Assembly: GCF_022605165.1 (NCBI RefSeq) | Contig: NC_063068.1 | Span: 3,844,001 to 3,908,000, forward strand | DNA: 64,000 nt | From: Purpureocillium takamizusanense | Lineage: Eukaryota > Ascomycota > Sordariomycetes > Hypocreales > Ophiocordycipitaceae | Direction of reading: 5' to 3' | Part shown: positions 12,463-23,261 of the stretch, piece after piece | Numbering within the stretch: the stretch's first letter is position 1 | Layout: each line of letters opens with the position of its first letter | Notes under the pieces: model-generated | What the model was told of the DNA's origin: nothing | Databases searched by the model: none | Seen by the model: the letters and a program-made list of their open reading frames with translations, nothing else | Made by a program: the position numbers and the translations under genes

Positions 12463-13106
12463 GTCGGCGCGAGGCGTGGAGGACAGGGCCCGGCTGCTCC
12501 TGGATTTGCTGGTCTGGATCATGGTCCGTATTGCTTGGAACACTTCCTTGGACTGACAGGTTGGACTTGAGGCACTGTCTGGCTCAAATCGACTCATACA
12601 GGGAAGTAGTGATAGAGGGAGATGTATTGGTTCTGTGCGGTACGCAGAAGGCGATGCTCGGGGAAACGCGTATTCTTCGGTTCATGTGGACGGAGGTTGA
12701 ACTTCCGACGAATACGTGTTAAGAAAAAAGGTCGGAGGCTGAGCGTTGTGGGAGCTGTAATAAGGCCTATGGTTATGTCATGAACTAAGTACACTCGTCA
12801 TTCAACAGTCAGCGCATTCGTGTCTCGGCGAGACAGGACGGAAACAGCCACTCGGTGCGCCGCCAACAATGGGCTCGACCCCAGAGCTCGCGACTATGAT
12901 CCAACGCTGTGACCGTGTGAGCTTTTAGAGTCGGAAGCGGAAGTCCGTCACCACGGGCAGGCAGGGCACCGATCAAGGACCATGAGGACCAACGGTCGCC
13001 TAGAGACAGCCAACAAGCAAAGTCAAGAACTTCTTGACCATAAAAAGGTCTCGCAAGCTCTATGGCAGTGTGGAATACGCGGGTACACAAAGCACCCATA
13101 TCAGCC
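12463..13106. other. Intergenic region with a TATA-like element
   Basis: This stretch holds the 3' flank of the preceding gene and the promoter of the DUF1445 gene. An A-rich TATA-like box (ataaaaa) sits at 13040-13046. A start site 25-40 bases downstream of it would fall after the ATG at 13062, which favours the ATG at 13107 as the true start of the next gene. Confidence 0.4.
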
Positions 13107-13988
13107 ATGGCTGCCAAGACTCAGAAATTGAGCGGTCTAGAGGTTCGTCTTGCAGCACGGCGAGGCGAGCATGACACTCACACCGCAGGGTTCGCACCAG
13201 GTCATCTTCAAGCAAATCTGATCGTCCTCCCCTCTTACTGTGCAGCTGACTTCCGCACTCTGTGCGAGAGAAATCCGGTGCCTTGCCCCTTGATCGCCGA
13301 GTCAGCACGAACTGGGTGCTATGACGAAGTCGTGTCGTGCATCCCCGGGCTGACAGGGCAAGATCTTCTCGAGAAAGGGTGTGACCTCAGGCAGGATATA
13401 CCGCGATACATGGTGTATGAGGGCTCAAAGCTATCCAAGTCTCACTGCAAAGACGTGCTGGATGAGTGGACGTCAGATAGCGTCGCGTTTTTGATCGGAT
13501 GCTCCTTTAGCTTTGAGGGCGAACTTGCGGCTGCAGGACTGCCGAGCCACCAGGCAATCCTGGGGAGAATGATACCCATGTATCGTACAAAGGTACCGCT
13601 CTGCCCGTCCGGAGTGTTTACCGGAGCGACATATATCGTGTCAATGCGATCGTACCGGAGCCGGGACGTTGAAAAGGTCAGAGACATTACACGACAGTAT
13701 GGGGTCACACACGGGGAGCCGCTGGACTGGGGGTGGGAGGCTGTGAAGCGACTAGGGATTCAGGACTTGCAGCAACCCGACTGGGGGGACGCGCCACTGG
13801 CACAGAATGGCGAGAGACTGGTCCGTGGTGAACAGGGCGACGAAGACGCCGAGGTGCCAGTGTTCTGGGGTTGCGGCGTGACGCCTCAGGAAGCGGTGAT
13901 GAACGCGAGCTTGAGCAGGAGAGTTATCGCGCATGCGCCGGGACATATGCTTGTCCTGGACGCGAGGGACGACGACATCAAGAGGTAA
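13107..13988 (+). CDS. DUF1445 / D-glutamate cyclase-like putative hydro-lyase
   Basis: A single exon of 293 residues from the ATG at 13107 (context gccATGg); an in-frame ATG at 13062 would add 15. The family (UPF0317/DUF1445, YcsI-like) is mainly bacterial, with relatives joined to mammalian D-glutamate cyclase, and is described as putative hydro-lyase. Family motifs run in order: TAGFAPGHLQANLIVLP, RNPVPCPLIAES, DIPRYMVYEGSKL, SVAFLIGCSFSFEGELAAAG, CPSGVFTGATYIVSMR, VFWGCGVTPQEAV and IAHAPGHMLVLD near the C-terminus. Length matches bacterial members (about 260-270) plus a short N-terminal extension. No targeting signal is seen, so it is probably cytosolic. The exact substrate is unknown. 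The next gene is a transcription factor on the same strand, but nothing in the sequence proves a regulatory link. Confidence 0.9.
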   Translation: MAAKTQKLSGLEVRLAARRGEHDTHTAGFAPGHLQANLIVLPSYCAADFRTLCERNPVPCPLIAESARTGCYDEVVSCIPGLTGQDLLEKGCDLRQDIPRYMVYEGSKLSKSHCKDVLDEWTSDSVAFLIGCSFSFEGELAAAGLPSHQAILGRMIPMYRTKVPLCPSGVFTGATYIVSMRSYRSRDVEKVRDITRQYGVTHGEPLDWGWEAVKRLGIQDLQQPDWGDAPLAQNGERLVRGEQGDEDAEVPVFWGCGVTPQEAVMNASLSRRVIAHAPGHMLVLDARDDDIKR

Positions 13989-14456
13989 ATGCTGGGGTGT
14001 GTCTAGACTCAGGAGTCAGGAGCAGTAGAGTGAGAGCCGCAAGACTGGGGCGCGGGACTATCCAAATAGTAATGGCGGGCGACTGAAGTGTGCGGAAATG
14101 GAATGCTTCGTCGTTGGCTTATTCAGCGTCCGTTGCCGGCGCTCGACACTGAAGTGCTTGCTCTAGCTTAGGTAGCATCGGACGCACCGCTGGTTCCGCA
14201 ACAGCACTGGCAAATCCTCGCGCAATACAGCCGTGATCCGCAGCGCACCAAGTTGTTTACGCCCTTTGCCATTTTGACAAGTGCGGTTTGTGTTTGCAGT
14301 CGGCCAAACAATGTCTGTTTCATGAAAGCGCAAGTTTGGCGAGCGCGGTGATTGTTCTGTCCGACTCCCAACTGTCGGCGCTCGTGGGCCGGCGAAAGCG
14401 CATCACTCCCAATCTGCCCACTACCGCGGCGCAGGAGACCTGCTGGCATAGCCATC
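13989..14456. other. Intergenic region
   Basis: 468 bases between the DUF1445 gene and the zinc-cluster regulator on the same strand, presumably the regulator's promoter and leader. No TATA box, repeat or open frame of interest was seen. Confidence 0.5.
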
Positions 14457-16712
14457 ATGGAAGAGACACTAATAGGGGAGTCCATCAAGACCTCGTGAGT
14501 TCTGCCAAAACAGTGTCGTTGTGAGTCGGCCCGCTTACTCAGTCTCTGCAGCTGCGAAAGATGTCGACGCCGAAAGGTGAGACATGTGTCACGGTATCCG
14601 CATTGCAGGGGGGCTACGGAGCTGACCAAGACCGTTCTCCAAAGATTAAATGCGATCGCAAACGCCCTTGCTCACGCTGCGCCAAAGCCGGCACGGAGTG
14701 CGTTTTGCGCGGCACTGGAGAGAAGCAACGGTTCGCCATGTCTGTTGTCGGCTGATGAACGAGAAGCTGACAGTTGCCCCAGGCCGGTGTCAAAGGGCTA
14801 TGTGCAAGCCCTCGAGGGTCAAATAGCATCGCTGGAACTCGTAATACGGAAATTGGCATTAGCAGACAACGAGGAGCGAGATGCCATCTTGTCCGAGCTA
14901 CCCGAGTCGACGGCGCCGCCTGGCGACGAACCTGGCATCGAGAGCAAATCGCCCACGTCGTCTGTGCCGGACCACAAGCTCGTGGCTGCCCGCTTGAGGG
15001 CTGGGCAGATGAGACGGCCCCGCGACAGCCAAGTGACGCAATTCTTTGGCGGCACGAGCTCATTTCAGATTCACTTCACCCAGGATATACATCCTCCCAG
15101 CTTCGATGGCCAGGCCGCCGCGACGGCCTCTCAGAGTGACACGAACGCCTCTAGCTTGGTCAGCTCGGGGTCCGGGGCTGATGCGGATGACTTGAGTCCC
15201 GGTAGTGGATGTTTCCGATATGCTCCTCATGATCAGACATCTCAGACCTTGATGGCGACCTTCTTCAAAGAGCAGTACCAGTACAACATGGTCGTGTACA
15301 GGGAGTACTTCCTTCGAGACTATGATGTCGGATCCGGGAGATACTACTCAGACGTGCTCCTTTATTCCATCTGCGCCCTTGCGGCGTTGCAGTATGATGA
15401 ATCTCTTGGGCTGTCGAACACATTTTCTGGCCAGGCGCAGACGCTGCTCTACTCCACGTTGGACAACCCGGATCTTACCGTTCTGCAAGCTCTCGTCTTG
15501 CTTGGGTATAGAGAAATTGCCGTGGGCAAAACGTCCAAGGGCTGGCTATTTTGTGGCATGGCGTTTCGCCTTGCGCATGAGATGGGCTTGCACCTGGACC
15601 CGAGCAACTGGGACGGATACACGGGCTGTCTGCGAGACAGAGAGATCCTCCGGCGTGTGTACTGGGCTGTTTTTATCGCCGACAAGCAGCTGAGCCTCTA
15701 CTTTGGGCGGCCGCCAGTGCTTCACCCGAGCGAGTCCGACGTTCGCAACACGATCCGGATGCAGTATCCCGCCGACTGGCAGGGCCTCCTGGAGACTTAT
15801 ATATGCAAAACAGCAACTGTCGCGAGCTGGGAGGACGGCGTAGCGATTGTGGGATCACTGATCTACCAGGCAGAGCTCTCCAAGATTATCCACGTCATGA
15901 TCACAGACTTGTTCGAGAACCGGAGAGGTGACGTCGATCCGGCCATCGCCGCGGCCAAGTCTCGCAAGATACACGTTTCTCTGACCAAGTGGCTATCGAG
16001 CTTGCCCGGCACACTGCACTGGAACCAGTGGACAGTCGGACAGGTCCATTCGTCCGTACTTCATCTACAGTAAGTCTTTCTCGGATCATCCCAGGCCAAA
16101 ACCGTGTGCATGGACTCACGCAAATCAAGCATGCTTTTCCACACCGTCATGATCATCCTCCACCGACCACCATCCAACATGTTTGAGAAGCCCGAGATTG
16201 CCGAGAGCGAGGACGTCGAAATCTGCTACGAATCCCTCCAGGCCATTATGCGACTGATGCGCACATACTCGCGCTACTATCGCTACAGATCTCTGCCCTT
16301 GGACTTTGTTCACACTCTATCCACCGCGGCCGGCACCGTGATGATGAAGCGGTTTCTGCAAGGCTCGTCGTGGGATGACCCAGACATTGACCGCTCTCTG
16401 TCACTCATCACCGAGGCCATGGATGAGATCCAAAACACCTGGCCGTGCGTCAAGGAAATACGTGAATGTGTCGCGCGGGCACGCATGGTGCAGACCATGG
16501 CGCCTCCCGAGGTGCCTCTCAATGCACCGGACCTTATGAACGGCCTCGACGTGGACGACACAACTATGGCGGGTTTCATGGCCAACTTTGGCGATGACCT
16601 AGGAACTTTGATCACTGATGAGTTCCTTCGTACTCAACTGCAGGCGACGGAGCCCGGTCTGGACCCGTTTGACTTCAATCAACCGCCAGGTATGATCGAC
16701 TCCAGGTACTGA
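14457..16712 (+). CDS. Zn2Cys6 transcription factor with fungal_trans domain, NirA/Nit-4-like
   Basis: Nuclear DNA-binding regulator of 672 residues in five exons: 14457-14494, 14552-14576, 14645-14730, 14783-16069 and 16130-16712 (introns 57, 68, 52 and 60 nt). Splicing rebuilds a perfect binuclear zinc cluster at residues 14-40, spaced C-x2-C-x6-C-x5-C-x2-C-x6-C, followed by a linker and a short helix (GYVQALEGQIASLELVIRKL) likely to dimerise. The middle homology region includes YREYFLRDYD, GWLFCGMAFRLAHEMGLHLD, REILRRVYWAVFIADKQLSL, FGRPPVLHPSESDVRNTIR and LHMLFHTVMIILHRPPSN. These resemble the NirA/NIT-4 nitrate-assimilation regulators, but the target genes cannot be told from sequence. 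The second exon is only 25 nt. All junctions keep phase, so the model is well supported; the ATG at 14457 is the least certain part. Confidence 0.88.
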
Positions 16713-18697
16713 GTTAGTAGCATACTTGTCTTTCGGAGGTTCATGTGGGTGTGGCTTGAAGGCTTCCGTGTGCCACCAGGACGTTGCGACCCTCGTGTCA
16801 AACTCAGGCTCTGCCAACGCTTAGACCGTGGGCTCCCGTACAGGCCGTGTGGTACCTACTAAACGACAAGCGCAGTCTTGTTTCACGGGTTGCAGGCAGG
16901 GCCTAGATTGGCACCATCCACCCCGGTAGCGGCCGCCGATTACGAGTCCCCAGATACCAGCACACAGAGTGATGCAACAGGTTCATACCATGACGAGCCG
17001 CTCAGGCCAGAGAAGACGAAGATAGGCCAGCGCACGCACCCAGTGGTGGGACTGCGGAAGTCCCCGGGCCTTTTGGGGACTGCTGCGGATCCTCAGCGGG
17101 TAGCGGGCGACTGTCCCGTTGGCGTGAAGTCTTGAGCGAAAACGGCAGGCGACGGCATCACAGGCCCGGCTGCTCGTAACAACGCGTTCATGAGGGGGGT
17201 CCCGGGGCTTTCAAGGTTGTCATCACTTGAAATCATGGGCAGCACTGCTTGACGCCCTCTGAGGCGACTCGCCGCCTCACAAGACAGAGCCCGTCGATGG
17301 CGGCGTCGGCTGGGTGAGGAACAGCGTAGACTCATCTGAGCAAGAACACGAAATCGCGGATCACCAGCGTCGCGCTATATTTAGCTTGCGGGCGCAGCCG
17401 ATGTGCTTTCTGTGTTCCGCTAGCGACATTTGGGGGGGGCGAGTGGAGGGAGGGGTTCATCACAAGTCACCACCATGGCGATCGGTCGCGACGCGCATCG
17501 GGTCTAGCACCATGCGTGTGCAGAATTCTGCAAGAGACGGTTGGCTCGTCCTCGGAACGATGCAAGCAGGCATGCAACCGACAAGCGTCTCGTTCCAGGG
17601 CCCGCTGTCGAAGCGGGCTGGAACACGGCATGTCCTCTTTTCTATGATGCATGGCATGGCAAAGGGTCGGCGTTATGCTGAAGCGTCAGGTCCCACGGGC
17701 CTCACGCCTCATCCGACGAACCTGGGCGGGCTGGAAACTCGCGTTCCGTTCATCCCTCTGGAGACAGGTCGACGGCGCCAGTGCATTCATGGCTGATTGG
17801 GCGCGACGGGTCTCGCGGGCGTCGCTAGCGGACTTCTGCAACGGCGAAACCGCCGCTCGGATGTGACGAATGCTGCGAGGAGGCGTAATGCGCAGGGCCG
17901 CGGAGAGGGAAGGAGTAATAACGGTGTCAGTGTCGTCTGGTGAAACACGTTGGCTGATTTGCGTTGTCATCACGTTTTCCCTGGCTGGCATGTCTCTGTC
18001 GGTCATGGTTCTAAAAATTGTCACATTTTTTGAGCAGCAACACAGACAATTGGATTTTGTCTCAAGCCTGGCCAACGTCAACAATAAACCGCAGGCGCCG
18101 CTGGCACGCAATGCCATGCCTCGACAGCGACAGTACCATCTAGTAGGGCGTAGTAATAGGTACCTAGGTAGGTAGTTAGCGCCGCGAGTTGTAGGCGTAA
18201 TACAGTACTATAGTACGTACTACCTACGTAGGTACCGTATTTTGGCGCCTGGTCGGTGCGAATGCGCTGACGCACGGGCGTCTGGGCGCGAATGCCGACG
18301 AATCGAGGATCCATATGTTCTCGAACCCCCCGTCCCCCTCACTGATGACCTACGTCTCGTCGGCGCTATCGCAGGCGCCTTGGGGCGATTGGAGCAGCCC
18401 CCCGGCCCCAAGCCAACCAGACTGAGGCTCCGCCTCCCCGGCCACGTCTCTCTCCGCTCCACTGGGCAGGAACATCCACCCATCGTCAACTTCACCATTG
18501 TATTCATCACCCTCAAGCCATCCCGCGCGCGCGCTCTGTTGCGACTTCGAATCCTGCTTGCATCCATCTACGCCTGACCGAGCCGTCCTCTATCTGCGCG
18601 CCTTATTCGGTCGATCCGCTAGGCAAGGCTGGACATGTCCCCCTCCTCGTCACAGCGCTCACCGCCACACTCCCCGTGATTGCGTCGCCTCCGCGCC
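16713..18697. other. Intergenic region with inverted repeat
   Basis: About 2 kb between the zinc-cluster regulator and the F-box gene. Open frames here (longest about 160 codons) show no family features. The main structure is the inverted repeat at 18159-18236, listed separately. The last 200 bases before 18698 are C-rich, typical of a fungal promoter. Confidence 0.45.
18159..18236. repeat. Imperfect inverted repeat, 17-bp arms
   Basis: The left arm at 18159-18175 (ggtacctaggtaggtag) and right arm at 18220-18236 (ctacctacgtaggtacc) are complementary at 16 of 17 positions, with a 44-base spacer. Inside the spacer, 18205-18216 is a perfect palindrome (gtactatagtac). The element lies about 460 bases upstream of the F-box gene. 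Related short taggta/taccta motifs occur near 4115, 27456, 33071, 50621, 53800 and 58851, so it may be one copy of a small dispersed element. No target-site duplication was identified. Confidence 0.6.
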
Positions 18698-21600
18698 ATG
18701 GACGCCGACCCCGTGGCCGTCGAGCCAGACGGCGCGGCGCGACGCTCCAGCATCGAGAAGACGCCCATCTGCGGCGACCCGGACACTGTCGAACCATTCC
18801 ACCGCCTGCCCGACGAGATCATTGAACAGTAAGCCCCCCCCCTTCCGCGGCGAACCGGGCTCGAACGTGCTGCTGCTCCTGCTGCGGTATCCCCCCATGG
18901 CCCTCACCGCGACGGCGCAGACGTTCTCTGACACAATTTATCCACAGGATATTCCTCTCTGCCGACCCCAATGGTTTCGCCTCGCTATTGCTTCTTAACA
19001 GCAAGTGGAGAGCTGTCTCTCAGCGACCCCATCTTTACCGACACCATCTCGCTCTTTGCGCATCGTTTCTGTCGAGCCACGATGACCTGCCCGCCGCCAA
19101 CGAACAAAACCTCCCGCTTCTGCGACGGCTTTTCGCGCGAGAAGTCAAACGAAGCCTCTTCGATGCCTATTTGCGGCCCTGCGAAACAGTCATCAAGCTT
19201 GTGTCAAACTCCATTAGCTCCTCTTCATGTCCCGGCGGCGAGGGTATGCAATTCGGCGCCTCCCCCAAAGGCTCGTACTTGCTTGCCTACAACTCTTCTC
19301 GGATATATGTCATCGACGTACGAGGCGAAGGAATTCAAGTAAAACGGGAACTCCGTATTTTGCGTCGCCCCGTCTCGGCTTGCATCACCGACGATGCCAA
19401 CCTCCTCGCCGTTCTCTCGACCGAGATGCAGGTTGACCTCTACGACCTGACCACGAGGCCGCCGCGACGCAAGCACTCAATCATACTCGACAATAGTCCG
19501 CGCACGATTGCGATTTCCTCGTGCGGTACTGTCCTTGCCGCGGCGTACGATGGGGGGATCGAGGTGTCCTCACTCCACAAGGGCGCCTTGGCTACTGACA
19601 GGAGAGCCGTCAAGTGTGACGCCGTTGACGCCCTGGCCTTCTCCCACGACGGGAGCCAAATACTAGGGACAACGATACATTCAGCCTCTCCAAGCACCGT
19701 CGTCTTGACCGCACCGTACTACGACCCTGGCAGTCAGCTCGCCGAAAGCAATCTCAGTGCCATGTGGACAACGTCAATCCTCTTCCCAAACACAAGCCGC
19801 GACTGCAGCCACGCTATTCTTCTGCAGGATGGCAGCCATGGGGAAGCGGAATGGACGTTTACGTACGATCGCAGCTTTGAGACGTTCCGTGCTGTTCGGC
19901 TCGACGACCTGCGGAACGGGACAACCTACTTCACGGGGCCGATCCCGAAGGCTGCCGCACAGTCCAAACTCTTGCCCTGCACGCTACCGGCTTCGACATA
20001 CTATGGGGAGCTCGTTTCAGCGGGTTTTCAAGGGAGTGAGGTTTGGGTGTATGGTGTGCCGGGCGACCTGGACGCCATGCCGGACGTCGCGTCCAGTGAA
20101 TCATCTGCGGGCTCGTCCGCGCTTGGGCGACATAACAGTGTTCAGAGCAGCTTATCCCGTCACGCCTCGACCCGGGGCCAGGAGGGAGACGGTGAAAGAG
20201 TACCGCAGTGGCAAGTTCTCTGTGACAAGCTGCGAAACAACTTTGTTTCCGGACGCCAGATATCAGAAGTGGCTGGCATCAGCACTGTCAAGTGGGTTGC
20301 GAACTTCGCATCCAGCTCGTGCAAGGAACGACTTGTTGTCGCAGCTCGAGGCGTATCTGGCCCTAGGCTCGTCACCGATGAGGAGGATATTGACTTTGTG
20401 GACGGTGGCCGCATCTGCCTACTAGACTTTGACTACGGCCTCGTCAACGGTTGCAAGACGGAAATCACAATCGAAGTTGGAACCGATGACGCCGAGGTCC
20501 TGGAGGAAGAGAAGCGCGACATGGAAACAGAAGTGGCCATAGTTCGGCGAAGGACCGTTGCCCAAAGGCGAGGTGGCCGGATGGCACTGCTTCGGGCGGC
20601 AACGAGTGCCGGACAGGACGCCCCTCCCCCTAGCCGTCATGCACCCCAAGATGACGATGACGATGATCCTCTAGTACCCCGAACCATCGGCAAGAACCCT
20701 TCTAGCAAACAGACCGCCGCCAGTTCGACAGAGGAAGGCGAGACGGCCTCGATAGAGGAGCAAGAGGCTTTGGATGCGCCCTACGCTCATGCGAGCCCCC
20801 GATCTGGCACCACACTCCGACGGGCGGCAACTGCTGCCGCCGTCAACCGCAGACTGAACCCCCGAACGGCCGATGGGCGGCCCATCGAGTACCGGCGCGC
20901 TGATGGGCGCGGCGAACATCCTCACGAGAGCGATGCCGATAACTGGGTGCCTCCGCCCCCTCCGTACCAGGAGGATGACCCTGTGGATCTGCCGGCATTC
21001 TTACGCGGACCCCATGTCGCACCGCTTCCGTCGTCGACTGCCGACGTACCACCGGCGCCGCCGTCCACGCATCCTGTCGGCGGACACGCAAACATGCCGG
21101 ATTCCCAGACTCTGGGGAGCGATGTGAATGGTGCTCATCGACGCCACTCGCATCACAAAACGACGAGCGAAGTCACCTCCAGTCGCCTGCGAGTCGAAGG
21201 CATGTCGAGAACGAGGTCGAGCCCTTCTCTTCGCTCCGTGCACATGAATCCTGACGACATCTACGATGTGTCACCCCCAGGCTCCCCGCAGCTCCCGCAA
21301 CCAGGCCTGCCGGACGACCAACAGGTCTCGAGGCCAGGTTCGAGTGCGGCGCAGGGGCTCTTGGGGCCAGACTTGCCGGCGTCGCGGGCCGAGACGTTTC
21401 ATGTTCCGTCATCGAGCGTGCCGTCTACCAATACCTCTATCAACGCCCCGTCAACATCAACGAGAACCGAGAACTCATCCCGACAGAGTGCACCAGTTCT
21501 TCAATTGCACATTCCCAACTCTCCACTCTCCGGCCTCGCGTCGGTGAGCGCTGTGGAGCCGCAGATGCGGCGCCTACCAAATGCGCAGACGTGGCCCCAT

Positions 21601-22407
21601 CCGCCAAGATCGGAGGATGAGTTGACGGATTTGAATGCAGGGGGTCATCCGCTGACAGCTCCGCCAAACATCACCGGCCATGATCTCGCCACGTCTCTCC
21701 CGCCTGCCCCCAGCTCAGGACAGCTCGCAAGCTTGAACAAGCGCATAAGTCAGGGAAATCCGCGCCGCCTGTCGGGCGTTGCCCAAGCGCACCTGATGCC
21801 CACTGACAATGGGGACTCCAAGGGCCAGCAAGGTCAACACCAGCAGCAGCAGCAGCAATATCCTCACAATGCTTGGACGGACAACTCGACTATCCAAATG
21901 CCTGAGTTCGACCGGCCTCTGATTATCAGCACGCCCACAGGCGTGACTGGCGCGTTCGATCCCCCCAACAGGCGATCGTCCACCCGGCAAGGAGAAACTC
22001 AAATCTTGGCGCCTATACCACGGCACCCCCGACAAAACAATTTTGTCAACCCCCGACCCATTCAACGACTCGAACCTATCTATGATACCAGCGTCCAGTC
22101 ACAGCAGCCCCAGGCTACGCAGCCCAAGCCTCCGGGCGTCCTACCGGCGTGGCTCCGGTCTGGGCCGCCATCTTCTCGAGCCAGTCCGTCGATCATCAAC
22201 AGGCGACCAAGCCGGGCAGAGCGGAGTGCCGCGCGAAACATGAAGGATGCACGCAAGAAAGGCTGGACCGGGGAGAAGAACAAGAAGAAGAAAAATAAAA
22301 AAGGGTGGAAAGATGCTGGAACGGTGTACGAGGTCGCCAGCAGTGCGGGGTGGACGGATGTGTCGTTCCCGTCTGGCCCCAAGGAAAAGAAGTGCATCGT
22401 AATGTGA
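18698..22407 (+). CDS. F-box protein with WD-like repeats and C-terminal CaaX box
   Basis: Two exons (18698-18828 and 18948-22407) encode 1,196 residues. Across the 119-nt intron the protein reads FHRLPDEIIEQIFLSADP then LLLNSKWRAVSQRPHLYRHH, a clear F-box, so it probably docks on Skp1 in an SCF ubiquitin ligase. Residues about 135-330 contain WD/propeller-like strands (SPKGSYLLAYNSSRIYVIDV, SACITDDANLLAVLS, VDALAFSHDGSQILGTT). The second half is long, Pro/Ser-rich and probably disordered, with a PPPY motif (20956-20967) and a short poly-Gln run near 21841. The end is striking: a lysine-rich stretch (KNKKKKNKKGWK) and the last four residues CIVM, a CaaX prenylation signal. That predicts membrane anchoring, unusual for an F-box protein. 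The start ATG at 18698 gives the F-box in frame. Confidence 0.87.
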
Positions 22408-23261
22408 GGTGGGAGAGTCTTGTTTCTGTAGTGGCCCCTTCATCCCCCGAGTTTGCACTTCGGACCCCTGAGGTACCTGATTTTGTCGCAGTTTTTTTGA
22501 GGTTATTTGGACCTGGCTCCCGACCATGATGGCTTTATCCGCGTGCGTTGGTTTTGGATGCAGCATAGCGTTTGGCGATGATATGTCGCGTGATTGTTTC
22601 TTCGAGCCGCAACATCTTTGAGGCAGGATTTCATTTGCTGTGTTATATTGGTTTTTGCGTTGTTTGCGCTTCGGTTAAACTGGCTAAAGCCCATCCATCG
22701 TCTGTGGGACATGATGGCCTACTACATCTCTATTCAGCGCGGCATATATATATATACGCTCGCTTGAGCGACAGTCACATCTTTTTTTTTCAGTTTATGG
22801 AGCTTGAGCGCTGCTCTCTCGAACAGGGGGGGCTGAAAAGAAAGGGAGTCCATGTTCTCTAGATTAGCGATTTCTACTACTTCTAACCTCGCGGCTAGTA
22901 CGAGATACCAGTGCTTGCAAAGAAGGGATGCGGTAACCCAGCCCCGTGAACCAATCGAGAATTCGCCGCGTCTCCCCTGTGACGAGCTCAAACGCCTCAC
23001 GCCGAACCTTTACAAAAGTGTTGTGTCCCTGTATTGTTGAGATGACAAAGAAGAGTGGTAGCGAATCCCCCAACTCATGGGCGCAGCGCTGTAGATAGCA
23101 ATAAGTTGTAACAGTAATTATGGGTAGCCTTTCTTTGGAAACACGTCCAGCGCACAGCTGCAAGTTGGCCACGGTTCGCCTACTTGCGAATGTTTCGAGC
23201 GAGGCGCCTTGCTGTGAGGCCGGCATCGCCGCTCGCCGGACGACGGACGGGCCTGTTGGCT
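22408..23261. other. Convergent 3' intergenic region
   Basis: 854 bases between the ends of two convergent genes, holding both 3' UTRs. A short TA run (22743-22755) and a T run (22783-22792) are present. No gene is seen. Confidence 0.5.

Noticed and set aside
13062..13106. Earlier ATG for the DUF1445 protein
   Set aside because: The TATA-like box only 16-22 bases upstream and the weaker context make it unlikely to be within the transcript; not excluded.
13107..16712. Enzyme plus regulator as a biosynthetic gene cluster
   Set aside because: No polyketide synthase, peptide synthetase, terpene cyclase, P450 or transporter is nearby; two genes do not make a cluster.
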